From Lateolabrax maculatus (lineage: Eukaryota > Chordata > Actinopteri > Acropomatiformes > Lateolabracidae), in assembly GCA_031216445.1 (NCBI GenBank), contig CM062217.1, forward strand, positions 24,979,001 to 25,043,000: 64,000 bases of DNA. The letters run 5' to 3'. The position numbers were made by a program, and so were the translations under genes. Positions 45,101-58,900 of the stretch are shown piece by piece (within the stretch, counting starts at the first letter, position 1; each line of letters starts with the position of its first letter). The notes beneath the pieces are model-generated. The model searched no databases, was not told the DNA's origin, and worked only from the letters and a program-made list of their open reading frames with translations.

Positions 45101-46916
45101 AAATACAGGCTATTGAGAAATCACCAAGGTTTTCTGGTGTTTTAATGACGCAGATTTAGTTATATAATTGTCACAACAAGGAGTCTAAATAGTCTAATTA
45201 AAAGCAACTTACAATTTTGTTCCTATGCGGAACACAGGAGGAGCTGGAGATAAAAAATAACAAGCAACCCTGAAGGTGTCTTCAGGGTTGCTCACGTCCT
45301 TGTGTCTAAAAAGAAGATAGAGTAAGATGTCTCCAACACCATTCTTTTGTTAACACTCAAACCTGCAGTCATTTCATGGAGATAAATATAGATGAACAAA
45401 TATAAATATATTGTTTAAATATCAATCTATCTAATTTCTATCCTGCTGTAATATTCAGGGTCACATTAGATGAAATAGTAGATAGTGTGTGACCTGAACA
45501 TGATTTTTGTTTTCTTTATCTTGAATAACATTTTTTATTAAGAGGAAAACAGCAGCCAGCCTATTAAATGAGCAAAAGGACAGCGCCATCATGTTCCGTG
45601 TCCTCGACAGCAGACTCACCGGACTGTGGATGGCAGTAGTTGGTGTGGTTGTGACACTGGCAGGGCCGGCAGCCGGTGCTGCTGAAGTGGAAGAAACCTG
45701 GGTGGCATTCATCGCACTTAGGACCATACACTCCCGTCTTGCACACACATATCCCTGAGCTGAAAGGGGCAGAACAGAGGAAACAATCAACGGTGTGCGA
45801 AATACAGTCGCAAAAAGCATTTCATTTAATGCAACAGAACACCAAGCTGGAGATGTGAAGGGAGCTGTGTGTGTGTGTGTGTGTTTCCTTTTTGGATGGC
45901 AGTCACGACAGCTGATGTCCAGACTGTTGTGGTGATTCCACGCTTGACTTCCTGCAGGTTCTCCCCTCCATCCATCTGCTTTCTATAACTCTGCTCCAGG
46001 TACGAGGCACCCTGAGTCACTCACAGTTCAGAGACATGTAGACCACTCGCATCAGTTTTTACACTTTTACACGTTCGGCATGTTGTTCTCTGGTCTTTTT
46101 CTTTAATGTGTCATTTTGTCTGAACCTAAAGGATCAGTCCACCAAAATCACAAAATGACATGATCTTACCGACCACTAGTGTTAATCTAGCTGTACGGAT
46201 AGTTTTAATTAAATTTGTGGTGAACAAAGCATCTCACTATTTTATTTGAAAAATTCAAACATTTGTGTGTCTTTACTAAAAAGTTGCAAAGTTACGTATG
46301 TACTGTATATACTGGATAATGCACAAACCTCACTGTGCACAGTTTTCATTGGAGGTACGTTGAGGAACCCGTTAACTGCAGCATGCATCTTGAGAAAATC
46401 AGATAGCAGTCCAATATTAAAAAAGCCAGACTACAGTCCCGATGTTGAAAATGTGTAAATGTATCTCCAAGATGCATTCGGAATCTTTCCCCTCCTCACT
46501 GTAACCATACAAATAGCAATCTGTAGAAATGCCTACGAGCAGGGTCTTGATCTTATAGTGAACGCAGATGAACGGCACTAAAAATTCTCTAAAATCAGCC
46601 ATCTGTCTCCTTGTTGCATTAAAGTGACAGGAAGAAAGCAGCTCCAGTGATTCTAATTACTGGCTCCAGCAATTTCAACCCATAGTCGCACAGAGAGCAT
46701 GGAGTGCTTTTGTAGCATTTATCTGATCCCTGATTAGTGCAAACGTGGAATGATCTGTATGGGTGCGGGAGCCGAGTGTAAAGGAAAGGGTATTAAATAG
46801 CATCTGGATTTTATCCGGATATGAGACACTTGAAATTAATTGTAAATGGAACCTAAACCGTTTCATTATAGTACAATATGAATTTCATTAGTACATTTAA
46901 ATGAATATGTTTGTTG

Positions 46917-46957
<41 letters not shown>

Positions 46958-49900
46958 TATTCATATTATTATTATAATAATATTAGGTCCTGTACAAAAA
47001 CATCACATCACACACATCAAAGAGCTGTTTATGTGACCATACATAGTTATGAGAGGGGACACAGAAGATGAATGCGGTGAGACAGTTGGTTCTGCATAGG
47101 GCTCTTAATACGCAGCCCTGTTTTATAAACAGGACTAGAGCCAGACCAAATAACTGTCCAGGCTGATATATCAGCCCATATGTTGATTTTTACACTGCAA
47201 AATGTCCTCAAATCATAAATATTTCAAGATATTTGAAACTCCCAAATATTGATATTAGTATCGGCCTCAAGAACCCATTATGAGTCGGGCTATAAACAGA
47301 ACTAAATACAAAAAATCTGAGTGTTGAGCATAAAAGCCTTTTTATGGGCTTCATGTTACATTTTACATCACAGAGTACAATTGTTCTCAGTGGATAATGC
47401 TTCCAAGAACACTCTAGCAAAGTTCAATCCAATTACATTTGAGCTCTTCAGCAACACATAAATTACTTATTTCATTTGTTAATGTGTCTTTCCCAGGTTG
47501 GTTCTGCACTCCCACCATCCCCTGAAGCTGGCTGTCAAATATAGTGGGTGCATGCTCATTAATACGTACCAGAGAAAAATTGTCCGCGGCTCTTTGATTT
47601 ACACTGAAGGTAATTTCCTAGGAAAAGTACAATGCTAAGTCAAGCCTGATCAGCCCTCAAACCCAGACAATGGGCTCAGAAACATAATCTGGGGACAATA
47701 ACTTCAAAACTATTGAAGTAAATCAAGAGTGACTGGGAGCACTTTCCATGAGTGTGTGTGTGGGGGTCTTCATACAAATAGGGCTTTGTTAAAACAACTG
47801 CACTTAATGCAAATGATGAGGCCCACAGCAATGCTTAGTGGGGCGTGGGCGCTGCTGAGGACAAGGCTGGGAGATCAACAGTCCTCATTCTTCCTGCTAA
47901 ACACACACACACACACACACATATCCAACAATAACAATAAAATGTCCACATGCAGCATCATGACCCTAATGCATAAAGTCAGAGAGATAATGTCCAACTG
48001 TCACAGAGACAGTGAGCAAAAACCCCAAATTGCATCCTTCTGCAAAGCAATTTTAGACAAATATCTGTTATTCTGAGTAAATAGGGAAATGCAAGTTCAT
48101 TAATCTCCCGATTATTGTCCCAATTAATGGACACCCTAACCCTACTCAATAAAATGGATAAAAGAATCCCCAGAGTCACAGGTAACATCTTCAGATGTCT
48201 TGTTTTGTCCAACCAACAGTCCAAAGATATCTAATTTACAATGATATAAAACATCAAAAGGCAAGAAATTGTCACAGTTAAGCTGAAGCCAGAGAATGTT
48301 TGGCATCAGTTATTTAATCATCAAAAATAGTTACTGGATATTTATCTGTCTGTCTATCTTTCCACTAATCAATTACATCTGCTAATTGTTTCAGCTGCAG
48401 AAACGTGACATAATTTGCATTTCTGACAGTGTCGTGCTGCATGGTGTGACAGAGCGTGCATGACAAAACAGCTGCGTCATCGCTGGAGATCATCTGATGT
48501 AAGAGGCTTGTGTTTCCTCATGAAAAAACTACAGATGGGGAGAAAATGTCAAATTATACAGGTGTGCTAAAAGCCTCACGACTGATAGACAACATTGACA
48601 AGGGCTACTTCTGAACATTTCCCAGTTTAACAATTGCTGAGACTTACTTGGTATCCTCAAGACATCCCTTTTTAGTTGAGAATCTCTGCTATTTCCAACT
48701 GAAAGATTTAGAAATCATTTAACTTATACATTTCCTTCTACATTCATGCTGTAATTAGAAACTTTATACAGTTAAAACTGTTTTATTGCTTTTTTTAATG
48801 TTTAAAAAAAATGTTTATTCCTGATCAGCCGAGTAAACAGGAAGAAGCTTCCAAAAGGCCTTCATCAGACTACAAATATTTTGCTTATACTCAGATGAAA
48901 GAACATCGCCATTTTTGTTCAAAAGTAGTTGTGAACAAGAATGGTGCAGAAAGATCTGTGTAACTTCTTATGTCGCTGCACCGCGACAGGCCAAAGCCCA
49001 ACAGGCACAGCACCGCTTCATGCCAGATGGGTGGGGTTTCTACGCCGTTTACAGTATATTCAGCATTCAAACAGCACATGCCGTGCTGACCCGTAATCAG
49101 TAGCTTGTGTGACAAAAAAACAAAGAGCCACGTGTGCCGGACAATAGATGCTGCTAAAAAAATAAAAAGGCCTGGCATGGCTGAGACCAGTTACCGTACT
49201 GTCTCTGCCAAAAGTGGCCAAAAACTGGCAGGAACAATCGCTGCATACAGCATTATTGACAGTGATATTATCACAAGAGTTCTGCAGTGCTTATTTTTTT
49301 CCTAGAACTTCATCCTCAATAAGCAGCATTTCCACAACTTCAGCAACACTGCCACCATGAGCAGGTAATATGGATAAAATCCTCTTATCAATGTTTTATT
49401 ATTGCAATATGAATATTTATCTTCATTATGTAAATTACAATTAAGAAACTGTTGACAGATAAAATACACCCAGGCAGGAGTGTCTAGTTTTGACTAACAG
49501 AGCAAATTAAATATGTGACAACTGAAAGTACATCATAAATAAATCCAACTCTATTAAATGAAGTCCTGCTCATTGGCCTGATTCAACCATAATATCAAAG
49601 AGATATGAATGGATTGGATACCAACCTATATTAGAGCGATTAGTCGATCAATTATTGATCAACAGAAAATAAATTTGCAAATATTGAGAATAATAAATAG
49701 CAAAAAAATACCACAAAAAGTCCCTATTTCCAGCATATCAATTTTCAGCATTTGCCCCCTGTATTTACCTTATGTGACAGGAAACTGAATCTTTGGGCTT
49801 TAGAAAATTATAACATGAAATCGTGATTATTGAGAAAACAACCGTGAGGGCTAATCGATAATGAAAACAACTGTTTCTATCGCCCAACCACACCTGTTCC

Positions 49901-52900
49901 TGCTCGTCACCAGCTGATAGAGATTCGATGCACAGTAAAAGCTGCTGCCCACACTGTGTTCCCTGCCTGGGATGCTGCGCAACATCCAGCATCACAGTGA
50001 GGCCAGATGGTCTGTTGCCTTTGATTTATATGGTTTTTCTTGCACAAAAAAATATATAAAACCATAAACCTATAGCTAATCATCTATATATCTATATATC
50101 TTATAATAAAGGTTGGAAAACCATCTAATTTAAAGTAAATCAGTTAGCAGGGCAGGAAATGAGCAAACACAAAACACTGAAACAGCTCTTTAATGCCCCG
50201 CCATGGCCTGTTCTGTGCTCTGGCTGGCAGTCAGACACTGACCTGTGGCCACGCAGCACAATCTGTCATCTGTGTCTACTGGGCCTGCATCTCACATTTA
50301 AACAGAAGACCATCACTCATTAAGAAGTCTGTCGTCTGACATGCAGCCCCTAAAACCCACAGGATCTGCTTTCGCCCCAGAAGATGGGGGGGGGGGGGGG
50401 CTGGGCAACTGATTGTTATCCTGAATGTGCGGAGATGATGCTCGTAAAGATGCGGAAACCTTTCCCCTTCAGCGATCAGTAATCCTGGTGTTAATTTGTG
50501 CCCTCTCGGCCAGGAGGAGGGGGTTGTTATTGTTTTGGTGTGATTTCACTGCGCTGCGACGGCCCAGCCGCTCTGCGTCAGATCTGCACGGTAAGTAGGT
50601 CAGTATTACATGGGCGACGAAGCTTAACCCCATTCTGAGGCTGCCACGGCGACGCTGGCCTTTTCGGTTGGGGCTTGTGTCGGATGAGGGGAAGACGGCC
50701 GCGGGGCATCCCCTCTCTCTGCCACAGGGAAGTGATCGGCACTTTAATGAGAAAGAGGTGAATTGTTGGCGGAAATAAACAGGTTTGGCTGCATTGCTGA
50801 GTGTGCAGCCAAAACCTGACAGGGTCTGTTGAGCAACAGAGCAGCAGGTCTTGTGATCGTCTTCATGCCAGGCTCCGCTGGCCTAAGACCTCCACACAAG
50901 TGTGGACAGGTCCTGACTTTTAGGAGAGCAAACGAGCCAGTTTGCAGACAAATGGCTGACAACATTCCAAGTTATGTAATCAAAAGGTGAAATCTGTCAT
51001 GTTTTTGTAGCTTGTTTATTATAATGAAATAAAGTAATTATATAATATTATTAAGTGGAAACAGCGTTTTTTCAAATTAATAAGTTTAAAAGTTTGGGAA
51101 CTCCACTTGTTCAACATTTTAGCTAGAGCCCGATGTGAAGTGCATGATTTTATTAGAAATTGAAGCTTATATTGCGTCAGTGTTTGTGTTGGAAGTGTAT
51201 GCTGAAGTGACTGAAGCTTAGCAAAGACACTGGAGCCGAGGGGGGAGCTGCTAACTTCAACGTGAGCATAAACTCCCAACGGTTTCAAACCCGTCTGATT
51301 TACATGTCGTGTCTTGTTAGTGTAGTGGGTTTTCTTGACTGAGCTCAGAGCCGGCAACCCTCCTGCGAGTACAGAAAGTTAGACAGTCAGTCACCGGACA
51401 GATCAGGTCAATAAATGTATCCAGTGTTAATGGCTGTTGAAACAGCAGTGTGTAATTATTACATCTCTATTCATATACATGTTCGATAAATTAATGGATA
51501 CAATCGATACAAATGGATATAAAAGGATACAATGTGCAAATATGAAGGTTTGGAGTTCTGGAAAAGCATTGAGTTTATCACTTTTAGAAGAGCCAGGAGA
51601 GGCAACTACACAGTCTCCCCTTGTGTCTAGTCTTTGTGCAAATGTAGGCTGAACACACATCTGGGGACAGGACGTGCAGGGTCTGATAGCCGAAAAAAAA
51701 CACATTTTCCAAAATGTCAGACTATCCCTTTAAGGCAGAATGACACTCCTCCAACACAAAACACACACGTTCAAGGGTGGAAAAAGTCTAGGCCTCTAAA
51801 TGAAAAACTAATTTACAAAAAAACACTGCAGAATAATCACACAAATGAATAAAGAGGCACTGAATGGCAGGGCAGCATCAACTCCTGAGTGTGGCTCTAA
51901 CCCTGCTTAGCATAGTAAACCATAAGTTTGGTCTTTGCTGGTTTGCTGGATGGTGAATTTGTGTTTTTTTTTCCAGTGTGAATTTTTCCAGGCAACCTGA
52001 TCTGAAAAAAAAAAAAAAAAAAAAATCTGAAAACATCTACAAACTTGGAGCGCTGTTTCCTGGAAATTATAGGGACATTTTTGTATTTTTCACTGTAATT
52101 GATGCGGAGTAAAGATACATTGATGGCAATGATGCATCCACTGCAGAGTGACACATGATGCAGAGGCGGAAACATCTGCACCCACAATCAATATTTCATT
52201 ACAGACCGTGGCGCCTTCCGTACACTATTGTAAAAAGAAATGCCTTGCAGACAATGCCCACGGGAGCTGACCCAAATACAGCACTGATGCAACTGTTATG
52301 ACAGATACAAGTGGTTATTACGACTCTTTTGTCAAATACTGGCATGACCTAACCCACACAAATTGGCTAACAGTGTGTGTCCATTTTGCGTCACATGATT
52401 TGTGGGACGAGTGCAGGCAGAAGGCCACATTATGAGAGGACAAGAGGGGGAAATCTCATTAGGGTTGTTAAGAACATTGAATAAGGATGCAATTACAGAT
52501 GTCACCCAGCTTTAAAGGGCTGCTAACCCTGAAGGAATTCCATTACGTTGGCTTTCAGTGAAGGTAAGTGTACTGGGACAGGGTCGGCTCAACAACTGAC
52601 GATTGGTTTGGCAATATTTATCTGATGACATGCGACTGCCACGGATTAGTGAAATACCCAATATTAACAAGGTTGATCCAGCACATGCTAGCAAGTGTTT
52701 GTGGTTGGAAATCGGAAATACCTTAACAATTACTGACAGAGGATGAACCCCAATGACTTTATGGTGATTCCTTGACTTTCTTTCAGGGCCACCTTGAGGT
52801 TGACATTTATGTTTTTACAGAAATGTCTCGACAACAACAAATGTCTTGACCTGGATGGACTGCCATGGAATGTGGTTCAGACATCCCTGTCCCACTCAGT

Positions 52901-55900
52901 ATGAGCTGAAATAATTTTGCTGATCCTCTGACTTTTCATCTAGCATCCACATCGCTTTGGAAAAACCCCTCCCCAGCACCACGGCTTTCCGGCGCTGGAT
53001 TTCGGGGTGTTGTGTCTGACAATTTGCTACATTTTGATTGTATGGCAGAACAGTACCACACACACACAGACACACACACTTCTGTTACCTAAGACAAACT
53101 TCCACCATGGAGGCCGTGAGCAGAGGTCACTTCATACTTCATTATCAGCAGTTCTTGTGAAAGGTGAGTTAATCAACAACCCGAGGCCCTAAAATGAGCT
53201 TGGTGCTTGTTTGTACTGACGGATGGCTGCTTCCCCATTTAATGTACCCACTGGGATCTGTGCTGTTGGAGGGCACAGCGGGTTGGTGAGCAGCCTCAAC
53301 CTCTTCAATTCAAGTTCTACTGCCCAGCATTTTCATCAAAGTGAACTTTTTCTTCTTGACATCAGACATTCTGTGCTATGACCTCCATCGCAAATAAGCA
53401 AAGTTAGTTTGTGATGGTTTTATTTCTGAGGGACTCATCTCTGATCCAGAGTTTGAGGATATTAAGTCACCTTTGCTCAAAATACATTATTCTGCTTCTT
53501 TGAGGTTGTAAGAGAACAAATTAATGTTCCATAGGGTATTTCTACTTGTGTTACACTTCTTAATGACTATGCAATCTATTTATTTTAGAGAGAAGGTCTT
53601 GCTCTTTGATTTGACGGAACTGAAGCAGAATTCTGACGTTTACATTGATGTTTTGGATAGCTGAAAATAAGTATTCTATTACAGTCGGTCCTAGCTGCTG
53701 GAAATATCTCCTTGTGATGTCACGTCGTCTATATTTGGCCGGCGATTCAGACAAACGCACCACCACACCACAACAGTGACTCAAAAAAATGCCAGGGACA
53801 TTCTTTTCAGTGTTTGGTGCGTGTGTGCTGCACGTCGTGAGTGAAGCCACGCACCAATCCAGATCACTCTTCACACCAAAAGGAGCCTTGTAGAGGACGG
53901 CTCTGTCTGGCTTTGAGCTATATATTGTGCTGCCGTTACGTAATGCTGTCTCCAAAACAATGGGACCACTTCATCACAGCAAGCACTTCATAGCGGCTCA
54001 GACCGACCTACACGTGTGTGACTGTGACTGTTTGTGTTTTGTGAATAAAATTCGGAACTCTCCAGCTTATCCCTCATGCTGCACTGTCAGTCAGCCCTCA
54101 GGTATGTGGAAGGGAAGCTGCCTCTACCATAGTGTGTCGGCGCTCCGGACATCAGAAATGGCTGACAAAATTGTGCCTGTTAAACTTTATGGCACTTGAC
54201 TGGAACACCAACAAGGCCCCATCACCCAGCGTCAGGGCTGGACCTCACTTACACTCTCGTGGCTGAATGGGAGCAAATCCCTGCAGCCAGTTTCCAAAAT
54301 TGTGCAGAAAGCGTTCCCGGAGGGCTGTTAAGCAGCAGACTAAAAGGATAGTTCAACATTAAGGAATATACTCTTGTTTGCCTTCATGCCAAGAGTCAGA
54401 TGAGAAGATCGATGGCGCATGCACAGGTATGTGTAACCAGAGCCAGCAGCAGGTTAGCTTAACTTAGCATAAAGAGTGGAAACAGGAGGTAACAAAATCC
54501 AATATAACGTGTTAATTAGACAATTAACACATTATATTTCATGTGTTTAATCTATACAGCATGAAAACAACAATTAAGTTAGCAGGCAGATTTAAGACCT
54601 GGGATAATCTTTTTATCCAGCTCTCAAGAAAGCAAATATGCTTATTTCTCAAAATGTCAAACTATTCCTTTAATGCCTATATTTTTGGAACGAATGTTCA
54701 ACACTCAAACATGGCAGTCATGTTCAAATGTCCACATACTATGGCCAAGTAGTGTTTCATGTCTTATATGCATTGTTTTAACAGTTCTCAGTTTAGCTAC
54801 AGTATCTTACATGGATTGTGGACTGTTAATGATAAAAATGAGACATTTCCAGGAGGTTTAACCAGGTAGAATGAGTGTCATGATATATTGACTGTAGCAT
54901 TATTTCCTGACACCCACAAGGCCACGCAAACATCGGACCGCCTTGTCTACTCAGCGGGAATCTTTCTGGCCAGATGACGACAGTAAAACCCTGCTGTGTC
55001 ACATTTCCTGAGGTACCAAGATGTCTCTGCAGCTCATTGACTGGTTGTGTAGTTTGTGAATGTATGAAACAAATACGTTAAAATCAGTGTGTGTTGCTGC
55101 TGTAATGTTCCCGTGGCCGCAGACACAACTAAAGCACCGACTGGCTCAATCTCGGCTGGACTGCTCATTACTTAATGGGGAAGATACCTAAAGCGGAGGG
55201 GGGGTGCTAATCTGGGGGGGGGTAGCAGTGGCCAGGCTTGGCTCAGACTGTCTGAGAAGGACTGTATTAGGTGTGTTACTGTGTGAAACAGTTACTGGCC
55301 TGCACATTCACCTACATCCCAATGAGCTCTCACGGCATTTCAGGCTTCAGGAACATGCTGTGGTTCCAGCAAAGGACTGCACCTATTGGGATTTAGCCAA
55401 TGTAAACCTACACTGCAACGTACAACACAAACCCTCCACACACTGCGAACACTGACTCGAGCTTCTGAAAGGCAGCAAAATTCCTTTTCATGGTTAGAGG
55501 CGGAAAGTACAGCCGCTATTTTTACCACGTTCCTAACCCACACACGCAGCCTCTTTTTTCCAAGTCACAGCGCCTGCGACTTGTGGAGAAGCTCCCGTGT
55601 GTGGCCTGCCCGTGTGCGTTTTGTGGCTTTGGATTCGAGGGCCTGAGAGGGGTCTGAGCCTTTTCCTACCATTCAGGAAAGCCTGCGGTATGATAGGCAG
55701 AATAATGATCCTTAGGCGTTACAATGAACATAACATCCGAGCAAGGCCGAGCCCTGGGACATCTTGTCTCGGCCTTTATGAGATAACAAACAGTAATTCA
55801 CAGCAGACAGTCTGTTTGGGCTTGGCAAGCCCCGGCATTTTCGCTGCTAAAGATAGCACCACTTTGCAGGTACATCTCACATGTTCCAGAGGCTATACCT

Positions 55901-58900
55901 CACTTTGTTATCAAAAATCCACTGCAGCTATAATGCACCCATTTGAGAGATACCTGAGGACGTCCATTAATGCTCTAAATAAATCTCAGCAGTGTGATAA
56001 ACTGGACTTGTTTCAGAGTTTGGTGACACAATTAGCCGTCTTGTTTGTGTCCCACGCTCTGTGGAATGCTGTGGTGGCCCATGGCTCTGTGGTCGGTCAG
56101 TACCACTGGTTCTCCTTCACCCGTCGCGAGGTGAGCCTCCGGTGTTTGTACACTCATGCACTTGCATGGCAGTTGAGGTTGGTGTTTGTATGTTCTTTTT
56201 ATGCAGATCAAGTTCAACCGGTATCAGCCGCCACGTTCCAGTAAAACACTCAGATACAAACGTGACAACATACAACAATGTATGAAGCTTTGGTACATTA
56301 ACCATCTGTAACGTTATACCTAAACATGTCTCATTCTAAATTTATAACTAAACTTAACCCTTTCAGTCCTGGATCAGAAAATGCGTTTTTTCCCTACTTC
56401 CAGTTATGTGACTCTCATTTCCTTCAAATACAGATAAACTGCACTTTTTCTTTTTAACTAGTTAACTAGTATTTTTTTAAGAGCATAGTTTAGTGAATAG
56501 GATTATATATGTACGTAGTTGAAAAGATTGCTACAAAAAGCATTTAGTTAGTTTGTGAGGTGAAGCTGTGACCAGTGTAATCTGTGAGGTGTTTGGTGAA
56601 GCTGACAACAACTATGAGCTCACAACAGCTTCATGACTAATAAACAGAACAGGCGGAAACTGAGGCAGTGCAACAACAAAGATTTTCTCAAAGTAATGTT
56701 GACTCGGGTTTCACTCAAGTCAAACCGTGTCCCTCACCTCTCTGACCTCTTGGAGTTGAGGATCAACACCTAGAACGCATCATAACCAATGAGTTGAAGC
56801 CTCACTTCCCATTAGGGAGAGTGGGACACACCCAAAGATTATCTAAATGCGGCACAGAAATGAAGCACGTTCCTCCAGCTACAGCGTGTTGACACAACAA
56901 ACAGAGGGCGGGGGAAGGCGGCCTGACCTGTCGCAGAGGTGGTTCACCGCGCCGTAGGAGTCACAGGCGCAGGCCAGGCAGCCGCTGGTGCCGTTGGTGA
57001 AGTGTCCCTCCTCGCAATCCTCGCACTTCAGGCCGGCGTAGCCCGACACACACGAGCACTGGCCGGTCTTCTGATCGCACTCGTCTGGGTCCAGAATCCC
57101 CTCGCTGCCGCTGCTGCAGTTGCAAAGGCCCTCTGGGTGGAGGAATTGGGGGTGGGGTGGGGTGAGTGTGGGTTGAGATGAGAAATGGGGAAACAATGCA
57201 TTAGATGTACTTGTAATACATGGTTATTTACATATTTTTTGACTGCATTTGATTTACATGGCATATCATATGGATTTCATGGGATGACTACTGGTCATAG
57301 GAAGTCATCCTACCTGACATTTACAGAAGGTGTGGTCATATAGCACCAGTCTCTGCGAACTACTTCACTATAAGTGAAGCCAGTCAACCTAAACACACGA
57401 CTGGCACATTCAAGACAACGGTTCCTGTTTTGATGCAACATCCGCCCAACTCCACCTTTGCCCTTTGGATGTGAACAATAGAAACAGTAATGCACTGTGT
57501 TAGGAAATGCAGAAGTCGTTATTCTTGTCGCGTGACGTCCCTCCCCCCCACCTTCAGTACAATATTACACTACCAGACGACCTGCAGCGTTGGTCCTATA
57601 GATACATTAACGCTTCTCACAATCACCCTGATCGATAATTATATCCATTTTAAACACTGGATCGGGGGTGTTACATATTTTTTCGGGGGCTGAGTGCAGG
57701 GAAATGTTGTTGAATGGTGGGCTAGTGGGACCGTACCTAGAAACAGTGATGCTGGGAGCTGTCCACTATCACTTAGAGCTACCCAGTCCATTCACAGGCC
57801 TCTTGTACCGCCGGCCCCTGGGAGCTGCTCAGGGAGACTTGCTAATTCACTTTCCTCGTCTCCTACCCATCAAGGAATTCAAAAGGGTGGCCTTTCCAGT
57901 CATGAGCCTGCTTCTATATCCTCTATTGTACATCAACAAATTGTTTGTATTACCCAGTAAGCATGATAAATACCTTCTAAAAGACCGCTGGCGTCAGATC
58001 GTTTTATACTACTTGATGTTTTTTCACATATATGATTAATTCCCTTCATGAAGATCAATGTCAGTCTACAGCAAAGATGGTAAACCTGGTAAACTGAGTC
58101 CTGCTGTGTTGCCTGTGGAGGATTTTTGGACAATTCAAACTGGTGTGCTTAAAGAAACATGGGGATTTAGTGACAGACATGTGGCTGACCCTGTAGAGTA
58201 CAGAGTGGCAATCTATTATTCATCTGATCTCAGGTTAGGTGTGGCGAGGGGCAGCTGAATGCCCAACTACATGTCTTCATTCGGGCCTCAGCAGTCAGAC
58301 AAAAGGAAACGGACCGACGAGAGATGTGACAGCAAAATAAAAATGTTTCTCGTATGTGGTATGCACACACAATACCTCCGCTGGCAGCTGGATAAAGAGG
58401 AAAGGACAGCTGAATATGTATGTGTTCCTGACCTGGCGTCCCACTCAGATTATGCCGCTCTTCCACTGCTGCTTGGACTTTTATGTAACTAAGAAGGGCC
58501 CGTGGTTATGCAAGCCCGGGGATTTCACTGTCAGACCCTTTGCTTACAGCGGCGTCCTCCAAAGAACTGTCGGCCCCGATCACGCCCCGAGAATGTGTGA
58601 GAGCCAGTGAATGCGCATCACCTCTCACACGCAGTTCATTCTTAAAACCAGGATTCCTCTAGGTGTGGGGTAGGGGGTGTGGGGTAGGGGGTGTGGGGTA
58701 GGGGTGATCTGTAAAGCCACACAACAGCTTTGATGTAGATTGGACTGGACCTGTGTGTTGCGGAGAGAGAAGCGGTGGAGGGGGGAAACTGAGTTCACCT
58801 CTCTCTTATCTGTGTGACTGCTGTAAAGTGGTGTGACAGCACGACTGGTATTCAGACACAGGCAGTGTCAGGCAGCCTGTTCAGAACGAGTCATGTCTCA

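Larger units (their letters stand above)
43119..45619 (-). other. megf9: megf9 intron 3
   Basis: Non-coding. It carries two perfect hairpins (43415-43441 and 45263-45292) and a CCA-rich microsatellite at 44518-44552. Confidence 0.7.
45760..56927 (-). other. megf9: megf9 intron 2 (11.2 kb)
   Basis: Contains an (ATT)n tract, a (CA)n tract, repeat copies at about 48080 and 49625, a 333-bp MITE-like element at 54341 and a G15 run. ORFs up to 215 codons (55597-56244, plus) show no domain. No gene was recognised; conserved non-coding elements cannot be judged without alignment. Confidence 0.65.

Noticed and set aside
55597..56244. 215-codon plus-strand ORF in megf9 intron 2
   Set aside because: Opens with GTG, contains no recognisable domain, lacks splice or promoter context, and overlaps other random ORFs. 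Length alone is not enough.
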